NCBI RefSeq assembly: GCF_014836955.1
Contig: NZ_JACSPV010000022.1
Location: 15,437 to 65,422, forward strand
Reading direction: 5' to 3'
DNA: 49,986 bases
Source of the DNA: Bacillus norwichensis
GTDB taxonomy: Bacteria > Bacillota > Bacilli > Bacillales > Bacillaceae_C
The notes beneath the pieces were generated by a model. That model was not told the DNA's origin. It made no database searches and saw only the letters and a program-made list of their open reading frames with translations. Position numbers and translations under genes: made by a program. Numbering within the stretch: position 1 is the stretch's first letter; each line of letters opens with the position of its first letter. Of the stretch, positions 1-7,596 are shown in pieces.

Positions 1-324
1 GGAGCTTCGATAAGAACCGGGGCATCTGTTTTCTCACTGTCTTCAGAGGAAAGCGAGTTTTCCGGCTCAACGATTTCCTCAGTCGAAGCCAAGTTTGCCG
101 ATACTGCTGGTTCTTCGGTATAGACCGATTCTAATGTTTTTTCACTTTCTTTAGATAAGAGCTGATTTTCTGGTTCACTGATTGCCTCTGCCGAAGCTGA
201 GTTTGCTTGTTCGGTTGGAGCTTCGATAAGAACCGGGGCATCTGTTTTCTCACTGTCTTCAGAGGAAAGCGAGTTTTCCGGCTCAACGATTTCTCTGGTT
301 AAACCCGGAGTTGCCGTCTCATCA
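1..324 (-). repeat. 108-bp (36-codon) tandem repeats inside sftA
   Basis: Three in-frame units lie at about 1-108, 109-216 and 217-324. Bases 1-77 are identical to 217-293, while the middle unit is diverged but alignable. The units encode acidic Pro/Glu/Ser-rich peptide containing EPENSLSSEDSEKTDAP. The array may continue past the left edge. Near-identity of alternate units suggests recent duplication of a two-unit (216 bp) block. Confidence 0.9.
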
Positions 325-1082
325 ATTTCTTCGATTGAAGCTGGGGTTGTATCCAGTTCTGTCCGCGTTTGAACAATCAAATTGTCCTCATCATGTGCCC
401 CATCTTGTTCTTGAGAACCCTTTTGCAATATCTCTGATGTTTTTTCTTCAAATTCCTCGCTTGTCTCGCGATGTTGCCCCCATGTTTTTATTACTAAGTC
501 ATTATGTTGTGATCCAAGTTTGTTTTTTTCAATTTCATCTGTTTCGGTCTTCCAAGGTTGGTCTTTCAAAATAGCTTTTTCAGTAACGTTCTCAATTTTT
601 TCTATTTCTTGTTCAGCCTTACCACCCCGTAATTTCGATTGGATATCGTTTAATTCAAATTCAGGAATATGTGGTTTTGGACTTACTTTTCTTTCGATTG
701 GCCGATTAAATCCATAAATGGGAGAAGGAATGTGTGTCGGCTCAAATGGCTGACTATTTTTGGGCTCGACCTTCCTTCTTGTTTGTTCCGTAGGTCTTCT
801 GTCAGCTTGCCTGTTCTGTTTCTTTTCGACGGTTCTTCTTTCTTCTTTTGGCTGCCTTTTAATCGTCTGCTTCTGTTTGCCTGAAATTGAATTGTCAGGC
901 TGATCCTTAATTAAAGGAAAGCGAAACTCTCCTTTGGGATATTGGTAAATCATCCGTGTTTTCATCTCATGCTGTTCATTTTTATGATTATTTTTTTGGT
1001 TATTTTCTATATTCCATTCAGTTTGTTCATCAATTGTTTTATCTGAAAAAAAATTTGAAAGAAATTTTTTCCACCAGTGCAT
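1..1082 (-). CDS. sftA: DNA translocase SftA, N-terminal part (runs off the left edge)
   Basis: The minus-strand frame stays open from an ATG at 1082 to the window edge, giving about 360 residues. It begins MHWWKKFLSNFFSD and continues as a long hydrophilic Lys/Glu/Gln-rich segment, then an acidic repeat region. SftA is the soluble FtsK/SpoIIIE-type DNA pump of Bacillus that clears DNA from the closing septum; its N-terminal half is a long low-complexity linker and the ATPase motor follows. The motor lies outside the window, so the assignment rests on the start, the linker composition and the position near ytpR/ytpQ/ytpP. No membrane segment is visible, which fits SftA rather than SpoIIIE. 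The codons at 1-324 form three 36-residue repeats. Confidence 0.75.
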   Translation of the reverse strand, partial: MHWWKKFLSNFFSDKTIDEQTEWNIENNQKNNHKNEQHEMKTRMIYQYPKGEFRFPLIKDQPDNSISGKQKQTIKRQPKEERRTVEKKQNRQADRRPTEQTRRKVEPKNSQPFEPTHIPSPIYGFNRPIERKVSPKPHIPEFELNDIQSKLRGGKAEQEIEKIENVTEKAILKDQPWKTETDEIEKNKLGSQHNDLVIKTWGQHRETSEEFEEKTSEILQKGSQEQDGAHDEDNLIVQTRTELDTTPASIEEIDETATPGLTREIVEPENSLSSEDSEKTDAPVLIEAPTEQANSASAEAISEPENQLLSKESEKTLESVYTEEPAVSANLASTEEIVEPENSLSSEDSEKTDAPVLIEA

Positions 1083-1210
1083 TATTTAATCACTCTTTCT
1101 TTCATTAAAGGTAATAACTGTCATCCATTTATTATAACAAAAAACGAATAATAAATAATCCGTTTGGAACATTAAAAAAGATTTTAGAAAAAAAGGAGGT
1201 TACTTAATTG

Positions 1211-1789
1211 ATGAAATTTATAAAACCGTTTATTTATGCAGGTTTGGTATCTGTGGTATTGGCAGGCTGCGGCACTTCGAATAATAATGACCGCTTTACA
1301 AACGATGATAATCGTCCTCTTGGAGTCCGTTATAACCCTACGGATAACCGCGATGGGACTAATAACGTGAACAATGACCGCACTGTCAACGACAACAGAA
1401 TGGATGGTTTTGGAACAAATGTCAACAATGATACAGCCAACAACAATAATGATCGCAATATTGATCTTGCAGATGATGTTGCAGATGATGTTGTCAGCCT
1501 GAAAGAAGTTGATGATGCGAGCGTACTTGTAACGAATCGAAACGCATACGTTGCAGTAAAGCTCAGCGGACAAGGTAATAAAGAGATGTCCAAAGATGTG
1601 CAGAAAAAGATTGCAGATAAAGTACGGGACACTAATCATAACTTTGACAATGTTTACATTTCAGAGAACCCGGACTTCTACGATCGAATGAGAGGATATG
1701 GCAACGATATTCGCAATGGCCGTCCGGTCGGCGGTTTCTTTGATGAATTCACAGATACCGTACAGCGCGTATTTCCTAATGCCAGGTAA
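1211..1789 (+). CDS. YhcN/YlaJ-family spore lipoprotein
   Basis: A 192-residue lipoprotein with a short signal peptide and lipobox LAGC, the lipidated Cys being residue 20. An Asn/Asp-rich low-complexity stretch follows (roughly residues 22-85), then a folded C-terminal half with ADDVADDV, a conserved alpha/beta core and VYISENPDFYDRMRGY. This layout matches the YhcN/YlaJ sporulation lipoprotein family, whose members sit in the inner spore membrane and affect germination or outgrowth. A strong AAAGGAGGT site at 1192-1200 serves either ATG 1211 or the in-frame TTG at 1208. It is divergent from sftA. Compartment-specific expression is expected from the family, but I could not identify a convincing sporulation promoter. 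A family C repeat follows directly after the stop codon. Confidence 0.85.
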   Translation: MKFIKPFIYAGLVSVVLAGCGTSNNNDRFTNDDNRPLGVRYNPTDNRDGTNNVNNDRTVNDNRMDGFGTNVNNDTANNNNDRNIDLADDVADDVVSLKEVDDASVLVTNRNAYVAVKLSGQGNKEMSKDVQKKIADKVRDTNHNFDNVYISENPDFYDRMRGYGNDIRNGRPVGGFFDEFTDTVQRVFPNAR

Positions 1790-1926
1790 ATAAGAAAAGC
1801 ACAAGACGATCCGATGAGGAAGTTTTTTAGTGCAGGGAAGCGGCTTAATCCTTGCTGGGCTAGTGGGACCGGCTGGATCAGGGCCGCTTCGCCTACACTA
1901 GCACGTCTATGCGTCGTAAGCTGGAC
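1790..1926 (+). repeat. Family C intergenic repeat, copy C0 (diverged)
   Basis: It starts directly after the stop codon of the YhcN-like gene (AAATAAGAAAAGC) and ends with TAAGCTGGAC. These ends match the A(G)AAAAGC start and GGAGCTGGAC end of the copies near 29.8 kb. The middle holds a GC-rich inverted repeat (AGCGGC near 1849, GCCGCT near 1883). The assignment to family C rests mainly on the ends and the position after a stop codon; internal similarity is low. Confidence 0.45.
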
Positions 1927-1963
1927 AAAGATACATTTGATATATAAGGAAAAATGCATTGAC

Positions 1964-1997
1964 GTCAAAGGTGCCGATACCTTGTAGCACTTTTGAC
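1964..1997. other. Perfect 11-bp inverted repeat
   Basis: GTCAAAGGTGC at 1964-1974 faces GCACTTTTGAC at 1987-1997 (one G-U type mismatch) around a 12-nt loop. There is no strong T-run on either side. It may be a weak terminator or the edge of a decayed repeat, and it resembles the TTTTTGACAC piece of family B. Confidence 0.4.
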
Positions 1998-2040
1998 ACT
2001 CTAGGAGACTTCATTCCCTTTGGCTGAAAAACAAACCTTA

Positions 2041-2080
2041 AAAAGCCGAAATTCCAATGAGAAATTTCGGCTTTTCTTTT
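2041..2080. terminator. Bidirectional rho-independent terminator
   Basis: AAAAAGCCGAAATT at 2041-2054 pairs with AAATTTCGGCTTTT at 2063-2076. T-runs on both strands let it serve the minus-strand YciI gene and any plus-strand readthrough. Confidence 0.85.
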
Positions 2081-2086
2081 GTTGTA

Positions 2087-2353
2087 TTATGAGTCAGATA
2101 CCATGTCCCACTCATGGAGTTCATAAGTTCTTGCATCGTTTACTACATAAGGATCTTGCTTAACCCAAGATTCAACTTGTTCCAGATTCTCGCCCTGATA
2201 AATGACAAGACCACCTGCTCCATCCGTGAAACGGCCAAACATAGCCACTTTCTTTTCTTTTTTCATCCTTGCCAAAAATTCTAAGTGAGCCGGGCGGTGC
2301 TGCTGGCTTTTTTCTTCATCTTTCATTGGCAAAAAAACAGCAAAGTATTTCAT
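2087..2353 (-). CDS. YciI-like protein
   Basis: An 88-residue single-domain protein of the YciI family (dimeric alpha/beta ferredoxin-like fold). It shows the typical start MKYFAVFLPM, the conserved RPAHLEFLARM and the glycine-rich GRFTDGAGGLVIYQG, followed by the DPYVVNDARTYELHEW block usual near the C-terminus. The family uses a His-Asp pair as likely catalytic residues, and H19 together with D45 or D68 are candidates here. No substrate is known for most members. The start ATG is set by GGAGGG, 6 nt upstream. It reads toward its own terminator at 2041-2080 and lies just downstream of the hydroxyacid dehydrogenase gene, with which it may be co-transcribed. Confidence 0.85.
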   Translation of the reverse strand: MKYFAVFLPMKDEEKSQQHRPAHLEFLARMKKEKKVAMFGRFTDGAGGLVIYQGENLEQVESWVKQDPYVVNDARTYELHEWDMVSDS

Positions 2354-2428
2354 TTTGTTCCCTCCATCTTTCCTTTTCTTGACGTATTATATCACGCTCA
2401 CCAGTTGTAACAACAGCCGATGAATTTT

Positions 2429-3394
2429 TTAGTTTACTCTTTTTATACTGCCCACACCAAGAAGTGCATTATATAGATTATCTACAGCCAATTCGGCCAT
2501 TTTCATTCTTGTTGCTATACTAGCACTCCCAATATGTGGCAAAGTAACAACATTCGGCAATGTTAATAATGGATGCTGTGGATGGATAGGCTCTTTCTCA
2601 AATACATCCAGTCCTGCCGCCCATATCACTTCATTTTTCAGTGCATCATACAGTGCGGCTTCATCTATGATTCCTCCACGCGCTGTATTGATCAGAATAG
2701 CAGTATTTTTCATAAGGCGGAGTTCTTTCTCTGAAATCAGGTGGTGAATCTCCTCACTATATGGCAGCAAAATGCTGATAAAATCTGATTTTCTTAAAAC
2801 ATCGTCAAGCGCTGTGTATTGCGCAGCCGTTTCCTTTTCAGCCTCAGGCTTCTGTGAGCGATTGTAATAGAGAATATTCATTCCGAACCCTGCCGCTCGT
2901 TTAGCCAACGCCTGTCCAATTCGTCCAAAACCAATGATCCCCAGAGTTGCCCCATGAATATCCATTCCCGTCAATTGCATAGGTGACCAGGTTTCCCATT
3001 TTCCAGTGCGAAGATAATCAGAAGCTTCGACTAATCTCCTTGCCGTAGCCATCATCAAGGCAAACGTCAAATCTGCTGTCGTTTCCGTTAAAACCCCTGG
3101 CGTATTCGTAACAATAATTTCTCTCTTAGTTGCGGCTTCCACATCAATATTGTTGTAACCAACAGCCATGTTGCTGATTATTTTTAAGTCAGGAGCGGCA
3201 TCCAGTACCTCTTCATCAATCGTTTCAGTCAACATGCAAAGCACCGCTCGTGCATCTTTTACTTTTTCAAGCAACACTTCCCTTGGAACAGCTTCCTCTT
3301 CTTGATCCCACATTTCAATATGAAATTCACCCTCCAGCTTCTTTACAACACTAGCGGGAAGTTTACGAGTTATGTAGATCTTTTCTTTCAACAT
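2429..3394 (-). CDS. D-isomer specific 2-hydroxyacid dehydrogenase (glyoxylate/hydroxypyruvate reductase-like)
   Basis: A 321-residue NAD(P)-dependent reductase of the D-2-hydroxyacid dehydrogenase family, the usual length. Visible signatures are the Rossmann fingerprint LGIIGFGRIGQALAKRA, the catalytic Arg in NTARGGIIDEAAL, the downstream Glu in DVFEKEP and the catalytic His in LPHIGSAS. The sequence is closest in style to glyoxylate/hydroxypyruvate reductases (GyaR/GhrB, B. subtilis YvcT/YoaD), so reduction of glyoxylate or hydroxypyruvate is likely but the substrate is inferred. An upstream in-frame extension to 3616 exists, but the ATG at 3394 has a good AAAGGGGAAAG site and starts at the normal family N-terminus (MLKEKIYITRKLP). 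Confidence 0.88.
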   Translation of the reverse strand: MLKEKIYITRKLPASVVKKLEGEFHIEMWDQEEEAVPREVLLEKVKDARAVLCMLTETIDEEVLDAAPDLKIISNMAVGYNNIDVEAATKREIIVTNTPGVLTETTADLTFALMMATARRLVEASDYLRTGKWETWSPMQLTGMDIHGATLGIIGFGRIGQALAKRAAGFGMNILYYNRSQKPEAEKETAAQYTALDDVLRKSDFISILLPYSEEIHHLISEKELRLMKNTAILINTARGGIIDEAALYDALKNEVIWAAGLDVFEKEPIHPQHPLLTLPNVVTLPHIGSASIATRMKMAELAVDNLYNALLGVGSIKRVN

Positions 3395-3515
3395 TCTTTC
3401 CCCTTTCTCCAAGCCTTTATATCCTCTTACAGTATTATTTCGACCACTTGCCGCAAATCTCCTTTTCAGCAGTATTCTGTAATAGCTATACTCAAATTTG
3501 AAAGGAGTTGAGGTA

Positions 3516-3730
3516 GTGAGGATCAATCTGAATATCAATCCTGCCACAAAAGAAGACGAAATCACTATAGCAATCAAAGAAATGAACGAAAAAGTGGAAA
3601 GGATATTATCCATCATAAATGAAAATGGTGCAAGTGGCGTTATCCCTTAGCAACAAGAAGATCGGATATTTCAGAAGATGATAAATGCTTTGCTTTTAGG
3701 AACAAGCAGAAATATCCTCGTGATAAATAA
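3516..3730 (+). pseudogene. Decayed LytTR-family regulator
   Basis: A strong site AAAGGAG (3501-3507) precedes GTG 3516, which opens a 44-codon frame (RINLNINPATKEDEIT...) ending at TAG 3648-3650. This looks like the N-terminus of small LytTR-domain regulators, including the VIP motif that leads into the DNA-binding domain. Directly after the stop the same frame reads QQEDRIFQ, and in another frame ISEDDKCFAFRNKQKYPRDK follows, ending at TAA 3728-3730. The latter resembles the next part of a LytTR domain. At least one nonsense codon plus a frameshift or small deletion would explain this. Family assignment is by motif likeness only; the first 44 codons could still be translated as a small protein. 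Confidence 0.5.
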
Positions 3731-3800
3731 TCATTTGGTTCTCAATCTTTTTTTACAAAAAGATTGGCTGACGAGCTGAATAAAAGGGATTAGATAGAGA

Positions 3801-3849
3801 GTTGGAGCGGTTATATGAGAGTTGGAGCGGTTATATGAGAGTTGGAGCG
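3801..3849. repeat. 20-bp tandem repeat
   Basis: The unit GTTGGAGCGGTTATATGAGA occurs twice (3801-3820 and 3821-3840), followed by a 9-base partial third unit. A partly complementary stretch, GCTACAACCGCTCAA, lies at 3876-3890, at the 3' end of yxlG. Short GAGCGGTTATATGA arrays of this kind are common between genes in some Bacillus relatives (from memory). Confidence 0.85.
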
Positions 3850-3886
3850 CACCATCGCCCAAAAAGGCTCGGCGCGCTACAACCGC

Positions 3887-4663
3887 TCAATAGCTTTCAT
3901 ATTTTTTAAAGGCAAATGAGGATAATATGACCAATCCTACTATTACAGCTATGCTTACGAATATCATTAAAGCAAAGGAGTCTTCCCACTTACCCGTCAT
4001 GAGTATACTGACTGCCTGATTTTGAGCATTGGATGGGCTCCACTCCATAAATTTTGGAAAAAACGAGCCAATAACGGAAAATGCAGCCACAGTTATAATG
4101 CTCATACCAGCAATCCCGCCATTTTTCTTCATTATTGTCCCTAGAAGCAAAGTGATGGATAGTATAAATAAAATCCAAATACTGTAAATCCCCAAGCTTG
4201 AGATGAATCGATGAAATTCCACCTGATTGAACAAGAGGTTAGTATAATAATAGGAGAGTCCATAGCTGAGTGCAAACGAAATCAGAAAAATCAATGCCTG
4301 CGCTGTCCATTTGCTAGAAATATATTCAAAAGAGGAAACTGGTCGCGCCATTAGCAGCGATAGTGAACCACTGTTCCGTTCATTTGATACGACTCCCATT
4401 GCACTCAGTACAAAAATGACAGTGCCTACCATGCCAATTTGTGACAGCGTTCCCGCCAGGACTTCCTCGCCGGATGGAACCGGAAGCTCAATGACAGCCC
4501 CTTCTGGAAGATTACCTGCCATTTCCAAAATCTCTGGCATAAAATATGTACTGATTGGCTGGGAAATAGCTAATAAGCACAAAACGACAGGAAGCCAAAT
4601 CAGTTTTTTATCACGCCATGCCTCTAGCCATTCTTTTCTAAAAAGAGTGAAAAATGTACTCAT
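3887..4663 (-). CDS. yxlG: ABC transporter permease YxlG
   Basis: A 258-residue ABC-2 type membrane protein with about six hydrophobic segments. These include one near residues 20-40, one in IGMVGTVIFVLSAMGVV and a last one near 230-250. The segment SNERNSGSLSLLMARPVSSFEYISSKW is typical of ABC-2 permeases of the NosY/YxlG kind. It overlaps the ATPase gene by 4 nt (ATGA), so the two are translationally coupled and form one export complex. As the last gene of the sigY operon it matches yxlG of B. subtilis (about 259 residues). The substrate is unknown. Confidence 0.88.
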   Translation of the reverse strand: MSTFFTLFRKEWLEAWRDKKLIWLPVVLCLLAISQPISTYFMPEILEMAGNLPEGAVIELPVPSGEEVLAGTLSQIGMVGTVIFVLSAMGVVSNERNSGSLSLLMARPVSSFEYISSKWTAQALIFLISFALSYGLSYYYTNLLFNQVEFHRFISSLGIYSIWILFILSITLLLGTIMKKNGGIAGMSIITVAAFSVIGSFFPKFMEWSPSNAQNQAVSILMTGKWEDSFALMIFVSIAVIVGLVILSSFAFKKYESY

Positions 4664-5550
4664 TGTTCCATCAACTCCAGATAAGCTTCTTCCAACGAAC
4701 GTCCTTTTTCAGAAAAATGGGTAATCGTCAAGTCTTTTTCCATACAATCACTTAGCAATTGATTCCGGCTTTCCGCATTCTGCAATCTGAGTTCAACTGC
4801 TCTGGATGATGAAAAAGAACATTCGGCCACATAGCTTTTTTCTCCTAACCATTTTCCAATTTCTTCTTTCACCTCTAATATCACACGGTTTTCTCCTTGT
4901 CTCTTTCTCAAGTCCTTTAGATTCCCGAACCATTTCACTTTTCCGCTTCTTAGCATGACAATTTCATCACAGACTTGCTCAGCGTCATGTAGCACATGTG
5001 TTGAAAATAATATGGTCATCTTCTTTTTCAACTCATTCATCATTTTCAGTACATCCCTTCTTCCGGAAGGATCCAAAGCAGAAACTGGTTCATCAAGAAT
5101 CAATAATTTCGGCTCATGAATCATTGCCTGTGCCAACCCAAGCCTTTGTTTCATCCCTCCCGAAAAACCGCCAATCCTTTTGTTTTTTGCATCTTCCAGT
5201 CCTGCAAAAGAAAGCATGTCTTCAATTTTTTCCTGCAATTCTTTTTTGGTGACTCCAGAAACCCTCCCTGAAAACTGCAAATACTCTTTTGCACTCATCC
5301 AAGGGAAAAAAGCAGGATATTGCGGTAAATATCCGATAAATCGCCGATCGATATTGTCTTTCCCCAAAAAACTAATTTTGCCCGAAGTTGGAGTTAATAA
5401 CCCTGCCAGCATTTGCAGCGTCGTTGTTTTTCCCGCTCCATTCGGTCCCAACAAAGCAATACATTCATTATCTTTTATAGTTAAATCGAGCTGGTTGACT
5501 GCTGTATACATACCGAACTTTTTAGTTAAATTTTCTGCTGTTAATAACAT
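4660..5550 (-). CDS. yxlF: ABC transporter ATP-binding protein YxlF
   Basis: A 296-residue ATPase with Walker A GPNGAGKTTT, Q-loop near LPQYPAFFPW, signature FSGGMKQRLGLAQAM, Walker B LLILDEPVSALDP and the H-loop in FSTHVLHDAEQ. The C-terminal ~80 residues are the usual extra domain of drug/bacteriocin-type exporters. A longer in-frame extension starts at 5610, but ATG 5550 begins at the family-typical MLLTAENLTKKFG and has GGGAG upstream. It overlaps yxlG by 4 nt. Within the sigY operon it corresponds to YxlF; the transporter's cargo is not known. Confidence 0.9.
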   Translation of the reverse strand: MLLTAENLTKKFGMYTAVNQLDLTIKDNECIALLGPNGAGKTTTLQMLAGLLTPTSGKISFLGKDNIDRRFIGYLPQYPAFFPWMSAKEYLQFSGRVSGVTKKELQEKIEDMLSFAGLEDAKNKRIGGFSGGMKQRLGLAQAMIHEPKLLILDEPVSALDPSGRRDVLKMMNELKKKMTILFSTHVLHDAEQVCDEIVMLRSGKVKWFGNLKDLRKRQGENRVILEVKEEIGKWLGEKSYVAECSFSSSRAVELRLQNAESRNQLLSDCMEKDLTITHFSEKGRSLEEAYLELMEQ

Positions 5551-5566
5551 GTAGCGTCTTCTCCCA

Positions 5567-5755
5567 TCACTGTTTTTGCCGGCCGATGACAAAATATAGA
5601 ACTGGTCCAATTAGATTAAGGAAAAGGATAATAAGAATCCACATCCATTTGGGTCCGTTTGTATTTTCTTCTTTTATGCAGCTGACAAGCGCCGCAATCA
5701 CCAATATGAAATCTAAAATGACGATAGGGGCAATTAATCCCCAAGGAATATCCAT
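5567..5755 (-). CDS. yxlE: YxlE, small PLD-N-like membrane protein
   Basis: A 62-residue protein with two membrane segments and the PLDc_N-type pattern (WGLIAPIVILDFILVIAAL, then NGPKWMWILIILFLNLIGPVLYFVIGR). This half-domain is usually fused to cardiolipin synthases but also occurs as a free small protein. The start at the second in-frame ATG (5755) has GGAGGG 6 nt upstream; the first (5761) is too close to that site. It sits between yxlD and yxlF as in the B. subtilis sigY operon, where YxlC-E affect sigma-Y activity. Confidence 0.85.
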   Translation of the reverse strand: MDIPWGLIAPIVILDFILVIAALVSCIKEENTNGPKWMWILIILFLNLIGPVLYFVIGRQKQ

Positions 5756-5772
5756 TATCATCCCTCCAACAC

Positions 5773-5973
5773 CTAAAGTTTCATTTTTTTCCTGTACGAT
5801 CTAATAATGATGAAGTAGTAAAATATGGATGGACACGGAAGCTGTATCAATCCCCATAATCCCCAAAACCAAGCATATGCCCCTTTCTTCTTGGCATCTA
5901 TAAAAAGCAGGATACTTTGTGTCAACAGAATCGGCGATAATAAAACAAGCGCAAGCAGGGTTTCAGAATCCAT
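5773..5973 (-). CDS. yxlD: YxlD, small membrane protein of the sigY operon
   Basis: A 66-residue protein with two hydrophobic helices (LLALVLLSPILLTQSILLFI and PSIFYYFIIIRSY) and a Lys-rich end. Two adjacent ATG codons exist. The second (5973) is favoured by GAGGTG seven bases upstream. The start lies inside the end of yxlC, giving an 11-nt overlap and probable coupling. In B. subtilis, YxlD together with YxlC holds sigma-Y inactive; the same role is inferred from position and size. Confidence 0.8.
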   Translation of the reverse strand: MDSETLLALVLLSPILLTQSILLFIDAKKKGAYAWFWGLWGLIQLPCPSIFYYFIIIRSYRKKMKL

Positions 5974-6298
5974 CATCCGACACCTCATTCAAGCCCTTGC
6001 GGCGCTTCCTTTCAGCAACATAAATAAATGGAGTCGTAATAATAGCCAATATTTGTACCCACAAGAAGACTGCCGGCATTTTTAGTGAGACAACGAAATA
6101 TGTGGCCAAGATGGTCAGTGCTGTCAAAATAAAGATTGTCAACTCGCGTTTCCATGCTTTTTTACGCTGGTTTTTAAATTCAGTCAAAACATTCATCAGC
6201 TCGTGTTGATGGGGGACTTTGGTTTGATGAGCATTTTCTAGCTTTTTCATATCATTCAATAACCGCTTAACCCATTCCTTTTCATTGCCTTCCTTCAA
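5963..6298 (-). CDS. yxlC: YxlC, likely anti-sigma-Y factor
   Basis: About 111 residues: a charged cytoplasmic N-terminal half ([15 protein letters not shown]) followed by two membrane helices ([19 protein letters not shown] and [17 protein letters not shown]). This fits YxlC, the membrane-anchored negative regulator of sigma-Y. TTG 6298 is the best start: AAAGGAG lies 9 nt upstream and the codon overlaps the sigY stop as TTGA. A GTG at 6307 is an alternative with poor spacing. The direct overlap would keep sigma factor and anti-sigma factor in fixed ratio. Confidence 0.82.
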   Translation of the reverse strand: MKEGNEKEWVKRLLNDMKKLENAHQTKVPHQHELMNVLTEFKNQRKKAWKRELTIFILTALTILATYFVVSLKMPAVFLWVQILAIITTPFIYVAERKRRKGLNEVSDDGF

Positions 6299-6822
6299 TC
6301 TGACCACTCCTTTCGTATTTTGTTCAGCCCGTTATGCACGCGTGACTTTACAGTCCCCTCCTTAATACGGAGCATTTTGGCAATCTCCGGATAAGAATAC
6401 CCATAATAATGCCTAAGCAGGATTGGAGCTTTCAATTCCGGATCAAGACCTGCGAACAGTTCCAAGTCTTCTGTCCAATCCTCCCCCTTCCATGAGAGCT
6501 GCCACTTCATTTTTCGAACCGTTTCATTTCTTGCCTTTTCAAAAATCCGCCTATGTCTGATTTCTTTTCGTTGTTGATCTATATACAGCCTTGAAGCGAT
6601 CGAAATCAGCCAAGTCGAAAACTTTGATTCCCCTTTGAAACTGCGCAAATGAGTGTATGCTTTGATCATCGTCTCTTGAATGAGATCTTCGGTAACATCC
6701 GGGTGAAGGCTCAGCTTAATTAAATATTTATATAAAAACGCATAATTATCTTGGAAAAGCCTTGTAAATGCTTCGTCTTTTCCCTTTATTGCTTCCTTGA
6801 TAAGATCTCTTTCACTTTCCAA
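6295..6822 (-). CDS. sigY: ECF sigma factor SigY
   Basis: A 175-residue extracytoplasmic-function sigma factor. Region 2 is clear ([18 protein letters not shown] then [19 protein letters not shown]). Region 4 ends the protein with a helix-turn-helix ([20 protein letters not shown]). The five downstream genes reproduce the B. subtilis sigY-yxlCDEFG order with tight overlaps, which is stronger evidence for SigY than the protein alone. The start is TTG 6822, with AGGGGG about 11 nt upstream. A promoter matching the reported sigma-Y consensus lies at 6861-6886, so the operon is probably self-activated. Confidence 0.9.
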   Translation of the reverse strand: MESERDLIKEAIKGKDEAFTRLFQDNYAFLYKYLIKLSLHPDVTEDLIQETMIKAYTHLRSFKGESKFSTWLISIASRLYIDQQRKEIRHRRIFEKARNETVRKMKWQLSWKGEDWTEDLELFAGLDPELKAPILLRHYYGYSYPEIAKMLRIKEGTVKSRVHNGLNKIRKEWSD

Positions 6823-6860
6823 CCAACGCCAGGCCCCCTTTCTTTTACCTTCAATGATAA

Positions 6861-6886
6861 GACGTAAGTTTTATAGTAACCGTTCA
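6861..6886 (-). promoter_or_regulatory. Sigma-Y autoregulatory promoter
   Basis: On the minus strand, TGAACG (6886-6881) and CGTC (6864-6861) are separated by exactly 16 bases. This matches the -35 and -10 elements reported for the B. subtilis sigY autoregulatory promoter (recalled, not checked). It lies about 40 bp upstream of the sigY start. Confidence 0.8.
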
Positions 6887-7069
6887 TTTAATTTCAACAT
6901 TTTTTATTCTTTTTGTTTATATTGGTGGGAACTCAAAAAAGCATGATGGAAAAAATTAAGTTTAATGATCCAAAAAAGATATTCCCCGGGCAATGAAGTA
7001 TATACCTTGTTCCCAATAAATCATCTATCCTGCACACGCAAAAATAATCTCAAAATTCCAATAACAATT

Positions 7070-7492
7070 TCATTCAAAGAACTCCATGTGTGTTTTTTCC
7101 TTTTTGTAATAATTCATCCTGTCCTGTAGAAAACCTGTATGGAATTCGAACTTATGTCCATCTGGATCCGTAAAATATATAGACTTCTTATCCCTGACAT
7201 TTCGGGAACGTCCCGGTAATATATGAACACCCACATTTTTTAACTTATCGAGTACTTTTTCATAATCCTCCTCATCAATTGAAAAAGCAATATGGGTATA
7301 TGAATGGCTGATCTCGTTACGCGGAATATTTTTTTCCTCATTTAGCGCAAGCCACATTCCATTCAAATCAAAGTAGGCAGAACTCCTCCCCTTAACAAGT
7401 AATTTGGCATTAAATACCTTTTGATAAAACCGAATGGATTCTTCTAAATTTGAAACTGAAAAAAGAAAATGATTCAAACCCTTAATTGTCAA
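7070..7492 (-). CDS. fosB: Metallothiol transferase FosB (fosfomycin resistance)
   Basis: A 140-residue vicinal-oxygen-chelate protein of normal FosB length. FosB opens the fosfomycin epoxide by adding bacillithiol, in a metal-dependent reaction in the cytoplasm. The three metal ligands are visible as H8 (KGLNHFLF), H67 (SYTHIAF) and E116 (GHKFEFHTG). The conserved [36 protein letters not shown] and [11 protein letters not shown] blocks match FosB closely. Translation starts at TTG 7492, with GAGGTGA 7 nt upstream. It is divergent from a DinB-like gene. I saw no sigma-W-type promoter of the kind known for B. subtilis fosB. Confidence 0.93.
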   Translation of the reverse strand: MTIKGLNHFLFSVSNLEESIRFYQKVFNAKLLVKGRSSAYFDLNGMWLALNEEKNIPRNEISHSYTHIAFSIDEEDYEKVLDKLKNVGVHILPGRSRNVRDKKSIYFTDPDGHKFEFHTGFLQDRMNYYKKEKTHMEFFE

Positions 7493-7596
7493 AGTGGATC
7501 ACCTCATAGAGTAATATAATCAAGATGGAACAGTTCTTACCTATAGCGCTTTCTGATAGAATAGCAATATTAAAGACAATTTGAGGAGTGATTGAT

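Noticed and set aside
1184-1639. Long open frames antisense to the YhcN-like lipoprotein gene
   Set aside because: They arise from the Asn/Asp codon bias of the real gene, lack ribosome sites and give low-complexity Ile/Val/Ser products.
3801-3849. CRISPR array
   Set aside because: Repeats are directly adjacent with no spacers and only two full units; no cas genes are present.
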